Assembly: GCA_026770585.1 (NCBI GenBank)
Contig: MU648321.1
Span: 4,895-15,051, forward strand
Reading direction: 5' to 3'
DNA length: 10,157 nt
Origin: Baffinella frigidus
Taxonomy: Eukaryota; Cryptophyceae; Cryptomonadales; Baffinellaceae
Position numbers and translations under genes: made by a program
Notes under the pieces: generated by a model
Seen by the model: only the letters and a program-made list of their open reading frames with translations
Database searches by the model: none
What the model was told of the DNA's origin: nothing
Shown: in pieces, positions 1 through 7,575 of the stretch
How the letters are laid out: every line of letters starts with the position of its first letter
How positions within the stretch are numbered: the first letter of the stretch is position 1

Positions 1-11
1 AACTCCCGAGG

Positions 12-115
12 CCACAGGGGCATCCCATCTCAGCTCTGCCACAGGCCTGGCAACGTTTAAAAACTTGTGCGACTGCAGGGGCACTCCCTCTGAGCCCTGC
101 CACAGTTCCTGCAAC
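12..115. repeat. Two imperfect units of a 61-bp tandem repeat at the window edge
   Basis: Three landmarks recur at exactly 61-bp spacing. CAGGGGCA lies at 15-22 and 76-83, CTGCCACAG at 36-44 and 97-105, and CAAC at 51-54 and 112-115. The sequence between them is also similar but diverged. The array may continue upstream of the window, since the first unit begins within 12 bases of the edge. No coding potential is seen here. Confidence 0.7.
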
Positions 116-136
116 TAGGAAAGCTTATGAACCATC

Positions 137-238
137 ATGGCTGACGAGAACAAAAACACACACCAGGTGCACAACCTCCGAATCATTCTCACAAAACGAA
201 AAATCCTCGCAGAAAGTTACGAAAAATTCCTCGAATAA
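137..238 (+). CDS. Possible 33-codon upstream ORF or small peptide
   Basis: An ATG with A at -3 and G at +4 (strong initiation context) opens a 33-codon frame ending in TAA at 236-238. The peptide starts MADENKN, ends YEKFLE, is highly charged (Lys, Glu, Arg) and would be mostly helical. A second ATG at 127 overlaps it out of frame and encodes only five codons (127-144). These are the first ATGs in the window, and the next ATG on this strand is the start of the giant gene at 835. It could be a regulatory upstream ORF of that gene, the first exon of something spliced, or chance. An AATAAA at 234-239 overlaps its stop, so it might also be the tail of an upstream transcript. I recognise no homologue. 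Confidence 0.25.
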   Translation: MADENKNTHQVHNLRIILTKRKILAESYEKFLE

Positions 239-532
239 AGTTAAACAAGCAACAAAAACTAAAAACACTCGAAAACGACAGCACCCCTACGCGGCTGCCC
301 CTGTCGGGAATTGTACAGACACCTACAGCAACAACAAACAGGTGCCCAACACACGCACCAACACCAAACAAATTTAACAAAAAGCAAACCCAGCTCTGAC
401 ACGTGAATCCCGCCCGAACCAACCCCCATCAGGCACCAGACCCGACTACAACTGGCCGGCCACGGCGCGCCACCCACGCCCCAAGTCGCCAGACAGCTAG
501 TCTCCCCTCCCCTCACCCACAGAGGCCCGGGA
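239..532 (+). promoter_or_regulatory. A/C-rich, ATG-free leader or promoter tract
   Basis: The + strand is strongly A- and C-rich up to about 400, with runs such as CAACAACAAAC near 329 and very few T residues, then becomes C-rich. There is no ATG anywhere from 140 to 834. This is what an unstructured, scanning-friendly 5' leader of the downstream giant gene would look like, but no transcription start, TATA box or intron boundary can be fixed from sequence. A promoter function is equally possible. Confidence 0.35.
400..405. promoter_or_regulatory. CACGTG E-box-type site
   Basis: A palindromic CACGTG, the core bound by bHLH/bZIP-class factors in eukaryotes, lies 430 bp before the giant gene start. 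A six-base site is expected by chance in a window this size, so function is only suggested. Confidence 0.2.
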
Positions 533-736
533 CGCGCGGTGGTCGCCACCACAGCGCCGTGTCACACACGGCGCCCCGACCACTCCCGCACGGGCGTCGT
601 CCTCCGGTCCCGTCGATCGCAGCGCCACGTCACACGCGGCGCCCCGACCACTCCCGCACGGGCGTCGTCCTCCCATCTCGTCGATCGCAGCGCCACGTCA
701 CACGCGGCGCCCCGACCACTCCCACACGGGCGCCGT
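533..736 (+). repeat. 68-bp tandem repeat, three units, each with a hairpin
   Basis: Units lie at 533-600 (diverged in its first half), 601-668 and 669-736; the last two are nearly identical. Each ends in an inverted repeat: left arm (A/G)CGGCGCCC at 568-576, 636-644 and 704-712; right arm GGGCG(T/C)CGT at 592-600, 660-668 and 728-736; and an almost invariant 15-nt loop of the form CGACCACTCCCnCAC. The arm differences keep pairing through G-U wobbles, which hints at selection on RNA structure. ACGTCA (a CRE-like half-site) recurs at 627-632 and 695-700. The array sits about 100 bp before the giant gene ATG, and a fourth copy of the hairpin lies after the gene. Confidence 0.85.
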
Positions 737-834
737 CCACCAACCTCCAACCCTACGCGCCCTCGCCTACCCACCACGAGCGCCGGGCCTCCCCGTAACA
801 ACATCGGCCCTCCGACGCAAGCCCCACGAAGATC

Positions 835-3800
835 ATGAACATCAGTGACGCCACCGAGGCCCTCAGCGACGTCGTCATCCACCTCGTCAACACGGCGCCT
901 GACACCATTGACCGCGCCACCATCTACTCCGACATCCTGGGTCTCGACGACATGAAGGAGACCGGCATCGGCGAGTCCGCCATCGACGACACCATCACCC
1001 GAATCGTCCGGCAGGGAGTGATTCTGGAGTCAGACGGGAACCTGCGCCGCAGGCCCGGCCACATGAACGCCGCCTCGATCATCAGTCGGCTCTCCGGCAC
1101 CCGCCGAACCGACCCCCCCCCTGGCGGCCGGAGCACAGCCAGCACTTCGCCCCCGAGCCCCGCTCCCACGTACGCCACCGGCGACAGGACGCCCCGCAGC
1201 CCCGAATTCTCGCCGACCGCACCCCCCGACGACATGACGCTGAACAGTCTGCTGGGCAAGCGCAAGTCCAGGGACGACCACCGCAAGGACGCCAACAACG
1301 AGGCCGCGGCCTTCGCCGGGCTACTCAACACCACGCTACAGAACACCATCGCCGCCGCAGTGGTCTCGGGCCTGTGCCCAGGGTACGTTGCGCAGGGACA
1401 GTCCCTGGCGGAGAACGTGCGGCCCTCCTTCGAGAAAACCTCCGCCGCGCTCGAAGCTCTGTCGCAGCAGTCCTTCGATGAGCACCAGAAGTCACTCTCA
1501 GACGCCGAAAGCCGCATCAGCGCCCTGGCCCGGAACCTAGTCGCTCTCGGCATCGACCTCGACAACACTTCGCCGCCCTCGAACCGCCCCTTCAACGCAA
1601 ACGCACAGAGCGCACACCACGTGTGCCCGTTTTGCTGCGTCAGCACGGCCACCATCGACCAGACCAGCGATGCAAGACTCCACAACAGCCCCAACAAGGC
1701 CCGTTGGGAACGCCACCTCACTGTCTGCCCGAACTTCTCGGGCGGAACCGTCCCGCTCTCCCACGAGCCGACGACGGACCTCGCAGCGCCGCAGCAGCTT
1801 CACTCTAAACGCGCGCGCCGCGAAGCCCACCCCGAGGCAAAGGCCCTCCTTCGCCACCAGGAGGAGAGCGAGCTAGCCCTGACCGACCTCATCGACGACC
1901 ACTACGGCAGCATCCTGCCGCTACACACGCACAACTACTCCAACGCACATTCGACCGTCAAAGAAGCAGTGGACGTCGTAGTTCGAGCGCAGCAAACACA
2001 TGAGCGGTACGTACAAAATGCTCCTCTGGCTTTTCAATCCAGAGACGCACTTCTCGTTCTGAAGAACACGGTCCTCGACGAAGCCTCCTTCAACACGATG
2101 GCCCGCGCATCGGCCGACCCCAGCCCTCCGGCAGCATCGGCCGACCCCAGCCCTCCGGCAGCATCGAGTTCCGCACCGCCACGTCTGGCGCTGCCCTCCG
2201 CCAAGTCTGAAGCCGCGGCACCGAAGGCGGCAGCTCCATCGCCGCGCCGCCAGATCGCACCTGCCGCCCCGCCGAAGACTGTGCAAGGCCGGCGAGCCCC
2301 AGGTGGGAACCCTGTTCCGAACGACAATGCTACCAACGTCTCGCTGCCGCCCGGCACCAGCCTCACCTGCACCGGCTCTGCGAACCAAGCCCTCCTCCAC
2401 ATGCTGTACGTCAACCCGCGCGGCCTAGCCCGCCGGGACATGCAAAACCAGGCTGGCAACCTGACACTGCAGGAAGACACGACCGCCATCGCCGGCCGCA
2501 TCGAAGGGCTCCTACGCAACGGCTGGGCCCAGCTCCAAGGACCAGACATCCTCACGATGATCCCTCTGGCGCGGTCCTATTTCGAGACGGAAGGTCCGCA
2601 CAGCAGCCGGCAAGCACTGGACAAAGCCCTCCGCGCCGGCTCCATCGCCCTCGCCTATCGGAACACTGTGCAGGCCGCCCCAGATCAGCCGAGGCCATCC
2701 GCCAGCCGCATCATGCCCCCCCCGACGGGACCGCCGCCTCCGATATCTCCGGCAGACCCGCGCACGGGGCATGCGCTTCGAGACCCCAGGCCGCCTCGCG
2801 ACCTCGGGGACCTTGGGCAACATCTTCGCAACCGCGAACCCCGGGTGGACGGCAGAAGCAACCATTTGGCGGCCCCCGCCGCCCCGGACGTCAAGCGACA
2901 CTCGCCGCCGCCCACACCCTTCCGCTCGCCGCGGGTGGACACCGCCGACAGCCTGCACACGCAGCACCTGCAAGCTCTGATCCGCGGAGAGGAATCCGTC
3001 TCCATCCGCATGCGCGTCCTGCGCATCGTCCACTGCATCACAGACGCCGACTCCCGCGGAGCATCAGTCACGGAGATCATCGCGGGACTCACGCCGTCAG
3101 TGAACACCAGAGCAATCATCGACACCATCGCCGATCTGAAGGCACAAGAGATCCTGCGTGTTCTGCCGCACCTTCGGCAGCCACCGACCTACCCGCCCTC
3201 GACGGAAGATCGCTATCTGATCCAAGGAGGATACAACCACCGCGATGACCCATCGGGCAACCTGGGAGCCCCATCTCCGGCGCAGCTGGCGGCACCCCGA
3301 GGCGCCAGGCCCCGTCCGACACCCCAGGCGCCTCCACCACCGCGCAGCCCCCCCGCCGTCAACCGTCACGCGTCCTCAGCGGTCAACCGCTCGCCGCCCG
3401 ACGCAGCGCCGAACCTGCTCCAAGCTACCAGGGCGGCGATCCAGCAGCTCATCCTGGACATCGTGCGAGAGCATCGTCAGAATGGCCCCTACGGATGCCC
3501 GCGCCAGGAGCTGTTAACGAGGGTGTACGCCGCCCTGATCAACCAACCTATCAGCGGCCACATCCTGAACGTGCGCAGCGTGAAAGAGCAGAGCGACATC
3601 CTGATTCGGGACAACCGGCTCCGGTACTGGTGCACGCCCGACGGAACCGGAATGTACGGCCTCGCCCCCTACGGAGGAGCAGGCTGCCCGCCCCTGCCCC
3701 GGGCTACCATCTCGCCCCACAGGAAGATCACCGACGGCGAACTCGCGCTCGCACTCTATCAGATCGTCGAGGAAACCTTCGACTCGCCACAGCACAACAA

Positions 3801-6285
3801 CGCCGGCCTCGAAGCACCGGCGATCCTACTGCAGGCACGAAACCTGGTCGGCCAGCACGCCGACCGCACCGATCTCGACCGCGTGCTGTTCCACGCCCTT
3901 GCCGACCAGAGCCTCTGCAACCTCCCCGATGGAGACAACCCGCTCCTGCGCTACGCCCCCTTCGGAGCGCAGCCCGGCGACGGACCGAACCAGCACCTCC
4001 GCGGGACACGGGGCGAAGAGCACGTCGGCATGATCCAAGTCGACCAGGGACCCACCGGCTGGAAACGTCAGTGCGCCACATGCGACTGCTCCATCACTTG
4101 GTCTCGTGCCGGGGACGCCGCCACCCAATTCGCGCACCACATCCTGCAGAGCACAGAGCACCTCGAAGGCCAGTTCCACACCGACGGGTCACAGCCACCG
4201 GCGGGCCCAGCGCGCATCGCCCACGCTGTCTTCACGGCCATCTCCAGCCTGACAGTCGACAAGGTCCAGGCCACCCAAGCTGACCTGACCAACGTAGCCA
4301 TGCACGCACGCACCACCCTCGGCGAGGTGCACTGCAAGGGGGTGGAGGCGGCCATCGCGCTCCTGCTCGATGAACCCTCGATCGTAAGGGCCTCCGTCCA
4401 TGAAGGACGCCAGCTGTACGCGCCCACGCCATCTTCGGAAGCAGAGGACGAGGCCGGGCACACCCCCACCGAGAAGGACGCCCTCCCCCTGTGCCCAGGG
4501 TGCCTTCGCGAAACGTACATGTGCCTCTGCGGACACCGACGCCCCCGTTCGCGCAGTCCGCCCCCGCCGCCAGCACCCCGCGCAAGCAACGGGCGCAACC
4601 ACCGCAAGTCACAACGCCTCGGAGGCGCTCCGTCGACGCCAACGTCTGACAGGCGACGGCACCCGCGCCACGCGCCGCATAACTCCCGCACCATCGCGCC
4701 GCCGGCGCGCTCAGCGCTGCTCAGCCTGCTCACCGTCTCGCACAGCTTGGGGACCCACGCCCTCGCCCACCTGCAAGGCGCCTGCCTCACAGGGGTGATC
4801 GCGGCCTTCCAGATCCCGCTCGCGGCAGCAGTCTCGACACACCAAGACGTCACGCCACTGTCGTGGCTGCACATCTCCGTACACGCCCTGGTCAGCTCGA
4901 TCGTGGTCGTCGTCGCCCTGTTCATCACCATGCTGAAAGTTCTCTCCCCCCCTGAACCACCGGCCGAGGAAGGCATCCCCCCCGGCTGGAGGCTCGTCGA
5001 CTCAGGCCCCCCCGAGCCGATGGGGACGGCAGGCCTCCTGCAGCAGGAAATGCAGCTGGTGTACTTCGGTGGCGAAGACGGCGCCGACGAACAACCCCCG
5101 CTTGTACGCATGTCCTTCGACCCAGAGAAGCTGTCAAGCCTGAACTCGGAGGTCGTCGAGGCCGTCACCTTCCTGAGCTGCAGCGAGGTGACCGCCTATG
5201 AGCTTCCGGACCCCGGGGAAGGCATACAGTGGGCCGTCCTCGACCTCATCACCAGCGAGACGACCACCCTCAACCTCCCCGTCCGTGTCTCAATGTCGAA
5301 CGCCTTCCAAGAGAACACGCTGTCCGTCCTCCACGCGCTGGCACGGGACATCACAGTCAACACCTTCACCGCGCCGCCGACGCTCCGCTCCAACCGCCGA
5401 ACATTCCAGCTGCAATGGGCGCCGTACGGCGAAGGGAACGAGCAGGGGCTCTTCCTCGCGCTCCAGCTGCAACCTGGCATCGACGGCCTGATGAACATCC
5501 GCGACGGCAAGTTCGGTCCCACCAACTACGGAGCGGACGCTCGGACAGCACTGACAGTCGCCGCGTCAAACGTCCTGATGGAAGCAGCACGGACCAACCA
5601 CGCCCAGATGCTTACATGGACGCAGAGCCACGCCCTGCCCTGCGGGCGCCCTCCAGTGTGGCTGCTCGCCGCATTCGGCCACCTGCGCCGCCTTCAAGAC
5701 GCTCCGACGCTGGACGCGACAGTCGAAGCGCCCAACGCTCCGCAGCCCCGCCCGATAGCCGACCCCAACAGCAACCGGGTGAGCTCCATGGCCCGCGACT
5801 TCCACATGCCCACAGTCCGCATATCCATCCGCCTCCCGAACGACGCGGCAACGATGATCACGGTCACCGCTACAAAGGACACGCTGGCGAACTGCTGCAT
5901 GATGTCCAGCACCTGCGCCGTGCTCCTCGGCCTCGACCTCGACTCTCTGGACCCGTACGACGGGATCGTCCACGAGCGGTTCAGATCCGCCGGCGGCCCA
6001 TTCCTACGCAGCCCGCGGGAGCACTACACCACCTACAAGGCGCTCGGCTCCGTGTGGCTTCAGATCAACTCCTGGGACGACAACAAGGTCATGGTGTACG
6101 AGGACCGATCCCTGCCACGGGACACCCGCCACGACTTCATCATCTACAGCAAGCTGATCGACCTTCTCCCGCCCCAGCGCCGCAAGGCTCGGTACTGCGC
6201 TCGAGGCGACACGCACCCCGTAGGCCCGGACGTCCCCACCTTCGCGCCACCGGCTCCGTGGGCCACCATAGAGGTCCGGCAATGA
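835..6285 (+). CDS. Giant multi-domain protein: winged-helix-like array, Cys/His clusters, membrane hairpin (1816 aa)
   Basis: The frame is intronless. The start is well fixed: an in-frame TAA lies at 796-798, and 835 is the first ATG after it, with A at -3. Third codon positions are mostly C or G. Residues 1-75, 504-575, 714-789, 855-937, 955-1034 and 1116-1190 each show a winged-helix-like pattern: helices, then a hydrophobic strand and wing. The last three end in similar AP-containing motifs (GLAPYG, RYAPFG, LYAPTP), suggesting internal duplication. Cys/His clusters are C264/C267/H294/C298, C1070/C1073/H1092/H1099 and C1210/C1213/C1220/C1222/H1224. Proline-rich linkers cover about 417-500, 608-700 and 795-855, and an Arg-rich stretch covers 1225-1275. 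Hydrophobic segments at about 1303-1323 and 1336-1358 could form a membrane hairpin. Residues 1370-1816 are unfamiliar. I infer nucleic-acid binding, possibly tethered to a membrane. I do not recognise the family and see no catalytic signature. Confidence 0.85.
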   Translation: MNISDATEALSDVVIHLVNTAPDTIDRATIYSDILGLDDMKETGIGESAIDDTITRIVRQGVILESDGNLRRRPGHMNAASIISRLSGTRRTDPPPGGRSTASTSPPSPAPTYATGDRTPRSPEFSPTAPPDDMTLNSLLGKRKSRDDHRKDANNEAAAFAGLLNTTLQNTIAAAVVSGLCPGYVAQGQSLAENVRPSFEKTSAALEALSQQSFDEHQKSLSDAESRISALARNLVALGIDLDNTSPPSNRPFNANAQSAHHVCPFCCVSTATIDQTSDARLHNSPNKARWERHLTVCPNFSGGTVPLSHEPTTDLAAPQQLHSKRARREAHPEAKALLRHQEESELALTDLIDDHYGSILPLHTHNYSNAHSTVKEAVDVVVRAQQTHERYVQNAPLAFQSRDALLVLKNTVLDEASFNTMARASADPSPPAASADPSPPAASSSAPPRLALPSAKSEAAAPKAAAPSPRRQIAPAAPPKTVQGRRAPGGNPVPNDNATNVSLPPGTSLTCTGSANQALLHMLYVNPRGLARRDMQNQAGNLTLQEDTTAIAGRIEGLLRNGWAQLQGPDILTMIPLARSYFETEGPHSSRQALDKALRAGSIALAYRNTVQAAPDQPRPSASRIMPPPTGPPPPISPADPRTGHALRDPRPPRDLGDLGQHLRNREPRVDGRSNHLAAPAAPDVKRHSPPPTPFRSPRVDTADSLHTQHLQALIRGEESVSIRMRVLRIVHCITDADSRGASVTEIIAGLTPSVNTRAIIDTIADLKAQEILRVLPHLRQPPTYPPSTEDRYLIQGGYNHRDDPSGNLGAPSPAQLAAPRGARPRPTPQAPPPPRSPPAVNRHASSAVNRSPPDAAPNLLQATRAAIQQLILDIVREHRQNGPYGCPRQELLTRVYAALINQPISGHILNVRSVKEQSDILIRDNRLRYWCTPDGTGMYGLAPYGGAGCPPLPRATISPHRKITDGELALALYQIVEETFDSPQHNNAGLEAPAILLQARNLVGQHADRTDLDRVLFHALADQSLCNLPDGDNPLLRYAPFGAQPGDGPNQHLRGTRGEEHVGMIQVDQGPTGWKRQCATCDCSITWSRAGDAATQFAHHILQSTEHLEGQFHTDGSQPPAGPARIAHAVFTAISSLTVDKVQATQADLTNVAMHARTTLGEVHCKGVEAAIALLLDEPSIVRASVHEGRQLYAPTPSSEAEDEAGHTPTEKDALPLCPGCLRETYMCLCGHRRPRSRSPPPPPAPRASNGRNHRKSQRLGGAPSTPTSDRRRHPRHAPHNSRTIAPPARSALLSLLTVSHSLGTHALAHLQGACLTGVIAAFQIPLAAAVSTHQDVTPLSWLHISVHALVSSIVVVVALFITMLKVLSPPEPPAEEGIPPGWRLVDSGPPEPMGTAGLLQQEMQLVYFGGEDGADEQPPLVRMSFDPEKLSSLNSEVVEAVTFLSCSEVTAYELPDPGEGIQWAVLDLITSETTTLNLPVRVSMSNAFQENTLSVLHALARDITVNTFTAPPTLRSNRRTFQLQWAPYGEGNEQGLFLALQLQPGIDGLMNIRDGKFGPTNYGADARTALTVAASNVLMEAARTNHAQMLTWTQSHALPCGRPPVWLLAAFGHLRRLQDAPTLDATVEAPNAPQPRPIADPNSNRVSSMARDFHMPTVRISIRLPNDAATMITVTATKDTLANCCMMSSTCAVLLGLDLDSLDPYDGIVHERFRSAGGPFLRSPREHYTTYKALGSVWLQINSWDDNKVMVYEDRSLPRDTRHDFIIYSKLIDLLPPQRRKARYCARGDTHPVGPDVPTFAPPAPWATIEVRQ
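2107..2160 (+). repeat. Perfect 27-bp in-frame duplication
   Basis: Two identical 27-bp units (2107-2133 and 2134-2160) encode ASADPSPPA twice, residues 425-442 of the giant protein, at the start of a Pro/Ala-rich linker. Perfect identity at silent sites suggests a recent slippage duplication. The unit is a multiple of three, so the frame is kept. Confidence 0.9.
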
Positions 6286-6420
6286 GGCGACGACCGCCGC
6301 CTCCAGCCACCTCCCTGAACCTCTGCTGTTCATGATCCGAATCTCTTCACCTGCTATCAGCCTTCGAGATACGGGAGGAGAGGACAGCAGAAGCCCAAGG
6401 ACCTGACCGCGCTCGACACT

Positions 6421-6439
6421 TCAGCGAGGGCTGGAGGAG
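6421..6439 (+). repeat. 19-mer repeat, copy 1
   Basis: TCAGCGAGGGCTGGAGGAG, preceded by CACT and followed by CCGAG. It lies 136 bp after the giant gene stop and is exactly repeated at 6481 and 6658. Confidence 0.9.
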
Positions 6440-6480
6440 CCGAGGTCTCTCGACCGCCACAGCCCTCCTGCACCAACACC

Positions 6481-6499
6481 TCAGCGAGGGCTGGAGGAG
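6481..6499 (+). repeat. 19-mer repeat, copy 2
   Basis: The same 19-mer starts exactly 60 bp after copy 1. It is followed by TCCGAG, so one base is inserted relative to copy 1 after the shared core. Confidence 0.9.
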
Positions 6500-6572
6500 T
6501 CCGAGCTTCCCAACTCTCGCAGTCGCTCTCCCACAAGGAACCTCGTCACGTCGCTGCAGCACTCCGCCACCC

Positions 6573-6605
6573 GCGGCGCCCTGACCACTCCCTCACGGGC
6601 GCCGT
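6573..6605 (+). repeat. Downstream copy of the hairpin found before the giant gene
   Basis: Arms GCGGCGCCC (6573-6581) and GGGCGCCGT (6597-6605) flank a 15-nt loop that differs at only two positions from the upstream loops (TGACCACTCCCTCAC). It has the same orientation and arm length as the three copies at 568-736, placing the motif on both sides of the 1816-codon gene. The preceding bases (CGTCACGTCGCTGCAGC) loosely resemble the upstream unit as well. Confidence 0.85.
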
Positions 6606-6657
6606 TCGTCAATCGTCACATCCCTCCTCCCTCGACTTCAATCACCACTCGCGCACT

Positions 6658-6676
6658 TCAGCGAGGGCTGGAGGAG
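6658..6676 (+). repeat. 19-mer repeat, copy 3
   Basis: The third exact copy of the 19-mer. Like copy 1 it is preceded by CACT and followed by CCG, so copies 1 and 3 share a longer match than either does with copy 2. Here the 5' side can also fold (CTCGC at 6648-6652 with GCGAG at 6661-6665). Confidence 0.9.
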
Positions 6677-6710
6677 CCGGAGCGCCGCGACCACCATAAA
6701 CCGCCAACAA

Positions 6711-6793
6711 GCCCGGTCTAACCAACCGGGCCCGAGGTGAAGAGCTCACCAGTGGAGCTCTTCATCACTCAGCCTCGGTGAGAACCACCGAGG
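6711..6793 (+). other. Three consecutive hairpins with a competing arm
   Basis: Hairpin A has arms 6711-6717/6725-6731 (GCCCGGT/ACCGGGC, loop 7). Hairpin B has arms 6738-6747/6755-6764 (TGAAGAGCTC/GAGCTCTTCA, loop 7). Hairpin C has arms 6773-6780/6786-6793 (CCTCGGTG/CACCGAGG, loop 5). All are perfect. CCGAGG occurs at both 6732-6737 and 6788-6793, and either copy could pair with CCTCGG at 6773-6778. The RNA could therefore switch between hairpin C and a larger stem enclosing hairpin B. Function is unknown; a 3'-UTR or non-coding RNA structure is the plainest reading. Confidence 0.7.
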
Positions 6794-6866
6794 ATGAACG
6801 AAGCCCGAAGGAAGCGTCGGCCACCGACGACGTCCTCCGCGCCGACCCTCGATCACCGCCTTCCTC

Positions 6867-6918
6867 TCTCCATCACCCTCCCCTTGTCGCTCACAAGCAA
6901 CAAGGAGAGCGATGGAGA
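6867..6918 (+). other. Long imperfect stem-loop
   Basis: The outer arms TCTCCATC (6867-6874) and GATGGAGA (6911-6918) pair perfectly. After a small internal loop, 6878-6887 pairs with 6900-6909 at nine of ten positions, closing a 12-nt apical loop. About 17 base pairs in 52 nt is a substantial structure for non-coding DNA. Confidence 0.6.
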
Positions 6919-7296
6919 AACTCTTGCCTCTAGGTATCAAAACCCCAATCAACCTCAATCTACGACGCCCTGCTCCCTCTTTATGAAGCAGGACGCTGCC
7001 GGAAGGGGTTGACCGGGATAGATGACAATTGGAAGCGGTGTAACCAAAGTGTCGGAATAATATCCGATTTCCGGAAACTCCCCTGACTCTCCTACTCCTA
7101 GGCACGCTCGGAAAGCGGGTCCATCCGGTCGGATAAGACCTCGCCACCCTCATGTTAACCCAGAACCTATCGGGCACGCTCCCTTCACACAGGACAACGG
7201 AAGCTTGAGGAAGTAGACCGAGCGGAAGCAGAACTCGAAGACCAAACAGGACAGAATCCCCCCCCGAAACTCTGGGATTCAGTCCAACCTCTTTAC

Positions 7297-7303
7297 TATA
7301 AAA
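7297..7303 (+). promoter_or_regulatory. TATAAAA box-like element
   Basis: TATAAAA in an otherwise GC-balanced, pyrimidine-rich stretch. It could serve as a TATA box for an uncharacterised transcript running rightward, but no gene follows it. Confidence 0.2.
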
Positions 7304-7530
7304 CGAGACAACCAAAGAAACGCTCTATCTTGAACGATTACCCTGAATCCAGGGAAGTCCGAGTACAGCTTCCACTCACAACATGAGGCATCGGGAGACA
7401 GGCTGTGACCTCTCGAAGCATTGAACGCCGTGTCAGTGTTTGACCAAGCCCAGTGTTGGGAGAAGAATTCCTGACCTCCCCCCAATGCCTCCTCATGGAA
7501 TCACCTCCCGCGAATAGGCCCATGACAAGA

Positions 7531-7575
7531 TAGGAGATACATTCGCTAATCTCTTTGACGCGAAAGAGACTCCTA
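7531..7575 (+). other. Nested hairpin
   Basis: Inner arms TCTCTTT (7550-7556) and AAAGAGA (7563-7569) close a six-base loop. They are enclosed by TAGGAG (7531-7536) and CTCCTA (7570-7575), with a 13-nt bulge on the left side only. All 13 pairs are Watson-Crick. Confidence 0.6.

Noticed and set aside
143-203. Hammerhead ribozyme core (CTGACGA followed later by GAAA)
   Set aside because: The bases between do not form a stem II and no flanking stems I and III pair.
714-789. Z-DNA/Z-RNA-binding (Z-alpha) identity for the winged-helix-like segments
   Set aside because: The Asn/Tyr in helix 3 and Pro-x-Trp in the wing that mark Z-alpha domains are not present in any of the segments.
403-798. 131-codon frame in phase with the giant gene, spanning the 68-bp repeats
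   Set aside because: It begins with GTG, not ATG, encodes Pro/Arg/Thr/His low-complexity sequence dictated by the tandem repeat, and ends in a TAA before the real start. A 68-bp unit is not a multiple of three, so it would not encode a repeated peptide.
4068-5168. 366-codon frame antisense to the giant gene (also 924-1721 and others)
   Set aside because: Long antisense frames are expected opposite GC-rich coding sequence. Their proteins show no motif or sensible domain pattern.
5229-6335. 368-codon frame overlapping the giant gene in another + frame
   Set aside because: Arg/Pro/His-rich composition is typical of a frame-shifted shadow of GC-rich codons, and no hydrophobic core pattern is seen.
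7050-7067. Start of a solo LTR (TGTCGGA with a following inverted TCCGA, TATA box 230 bp later)
   Set aside because: No matching ...TCCGACA end, target-site duplication, primer-binding site or pol fragment was found, so the resemblance is not enough.
6746-7315. 189-codon minus-strand frame in the non-coding stretch
   Set aside because: It has no recognisable motif, an uneven Arg/Ser/Gly-rich make-up, and crosses several perfect hairpins that better explain the sequence.
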